A stretch of 64,000 nt of DNA from assembly GCA_013399015.1 (NCBI GenBank), contig VWZX01006563.1, positions 868,001-932,000 on the forward strand, given 5' to 3'. Both the position numbers and the translations under genes were made by a program. This document shows positions 63,901-64,000 of the stretch, one piece after another. Source of the DNA: Galbula dea. Taxonomy: Eukaryota > Chordata > Aves > Piciformes > Galbulidae. The notes below the pieces were generated by a model. The model was not told the DNA's origin, ran no database searches, and was given only the letters and a program-made list of their open reading frames with translations. Numbering within the stretch: position 1 is the stretch's first letter; every line of letters begins with the position of its first letter.

Positions 63901-63908
63901 AGTCTCAA
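54947..63908 (+). CDS. STXBP3: Syntaxin-binding protein 3 (Munc18c), first six coding exons
   Basis: Sec1/Munc18 protein that binds syntaxin-4 at the plasma membrane and regulates SNARE-mediated fusion, including GLUT4 vesicle docking in mammals. Exons: 54947-54989, 59618-59667, 60390-60471, 62612-62688, 63326-63404 and 63808-63908, joining in phase to the first 144 residues; the rest (the family is about 590 aa) lies right of the window. The sequence begins MAPALRGLKSLVWQ, followed by SM domain 1 with DDYTTKLLSLCCKMTDLL, the VYKQREPVPHMKAIYLI strand and KAAYVYFTDFCPDNLF. These match STXBP3 rather than STXBP1 or STXBP2. The start sits in a YY1-like AAGATGGCG in a CpG island. Intron 1 is about 4.6 kb and contains two CR1 copies. 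Confidence 0.95.
54990..55420 (+). promoter_or_regulatory. CpG island extension into STXBP3 intron 1
   Basis: GC- and CpG-rich sequence directly after the first STXBP3 donor (CAGA|GTGAGT). Reading frames of 100-170 codons on both strands overlap each other and reflect high GC, with no recognisable domain. It probably belongs to the STXBP3 promoter island. Confidence 0.6.
56475..56716 (+). mobile_element. CR1 LINE 3' fragment, forward orientation, in STXBP3 intron 1
   Basis: Encodes the CR1 ORF2 C-terminus in one open frame (FFTVRVVRQWNRLPREAM, then PSLEAFKTRLDGALGNLI and a stop), followed by tgtccctgccaggcaggggt, gatctttaaggtcccttcca and a terminal ttctattattcc. The intact reading of this short end suggests a fairly young copy. 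Confidence 0.93.
58254..58608 (-). mobile_element. CR1 LINE 3' fragment, reverse orientation, in STXBP3 intron 1
   Basis: Starts with gcaggatcacaaaatgttag and gttggaaggacctcaaaaga, then the complement of the CR1 ORF2 end; the - strand frame reads HWHRLPREFGESPSMEIF before a stop. It ends near aggtcaccccttagtcttc. The 5' end is truncated and the terminal octamers are degraded. Confidence 0.9.
60648..60832. repeat. G/T-rich low-complexity tract
   Basis: Runs of T and G (such as gggtgttttggggggttggg and long T stretches) lie in STXBP3 intron 3. The composition is strongly strand-asymmetric. No coding or element homology is recognised. Confidence 0.6.
61206..61290. repeat. A/C-rich low-complexity tract
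   Basis: A run of aaaccaaaac- and ccccccaaccc-type sequence, the strand complement in kind of the G/T-rich tract about 0.5 kb upstream in the same intron. No element is recognised. Confidence 0.6.
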
Positions 63909-64000
63909 GTAAGTTTCATTCTTTATCTCAACAGCAGAAAATAGTCTGAACAACTGTTTTCAAGTGTTGGTGACTTGCTAGAAAACAATTAAATAGAATG

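Noticed and set aside
1..64000. CRISPR arrays, phage genes, bacterial operons, endogenous retrovirus genes
   Set aside because: I looked for spaced direct repeats, clustered intronless ORFs and retroviral gag/pol/env-like frames. The tandem repeats found have no unique spacers, and the mobile sequence recognised is all CR1-type LINE.

Overview
The window looks like avian nuclear DNA. Genes are split by short GT-AG introns, there are at least nine CR1-type LINE fragments (several keep the bird CR1 3' end of ATTCTATG/ATTCTGTG-like octamers), CpG-island promoters sit in an AT-rich background, and no bacterial operon features, CRISPR arrays or phage genes are present. The gene content matches the conserved vertebrate block FAM102B/EEIG2 - HENMT1 - PRPF38B - FNDC7 - STXBP3 (human 1p13.3; I recall chicken chromosome 8, from memory). 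I cannot name the bird species.

Layout: (1) 825-11146, + strand: ten 3' coding exons of EEIG2, with the first exon(s) upstream of the window, then a long 3' UTR/intergenic stretch to about 17.4 kb holding a CR1. (2) 17629-24835, - strand: the complete coding region of the piRNA 2'-O-methyltransferase HENMT1 (6 coding exons, 377 aa), with a CpG-rich probable promoter at 25.85-26.56 kb that contains a 17-bp tandem repeat. (3) 28549-36770, + strand: complete PRPF38B (6 exons, 547 aa, Prp38 domain plus RS tail) behind a CpG island with ETS, CCAAT and YY1-like motifs. (4) 36.8-42.4 kb: convergent intergenic region with a pyrimidine-only satellite of about 0.9 kb. (5) 42454-53849, - strand: FNDC7, a signal peptide, a 19-nt microexon and nine fibronectin type III domains with one exon per domain. 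Its last exon is only tentative. (6) 54947-63908, + strand: first six coding exons of STXBP3 (Munc18c), running off the right edge.

Exon joins were checked by reading phase. HENMT1 sums to 1134 nt, PRPF38B to 1644 nt, the EEIG2 part to 945 nt after one split base, and the STXBP3 part to 432 nt, all whole codons. The genes are conserved neighbours, not a pathway: an adaptor-like cytoplasmic protein, a germline small-RNA modifier, a splicing factor, a secreted or surface FN3 protein and a vesicle-fusion regulator.

I found no convincing previously undescribed system. The best leads are the (TCCTCTTTT)82 satellite, a weak 5' splice site in PRPF38B that could yield an isoform without its RS tail, the GC-rich sixth FN3 exon of FNDC7, the orientation of FNDC7, and an unexplained 176-codon ORF between FNDC7 and STXBP3.
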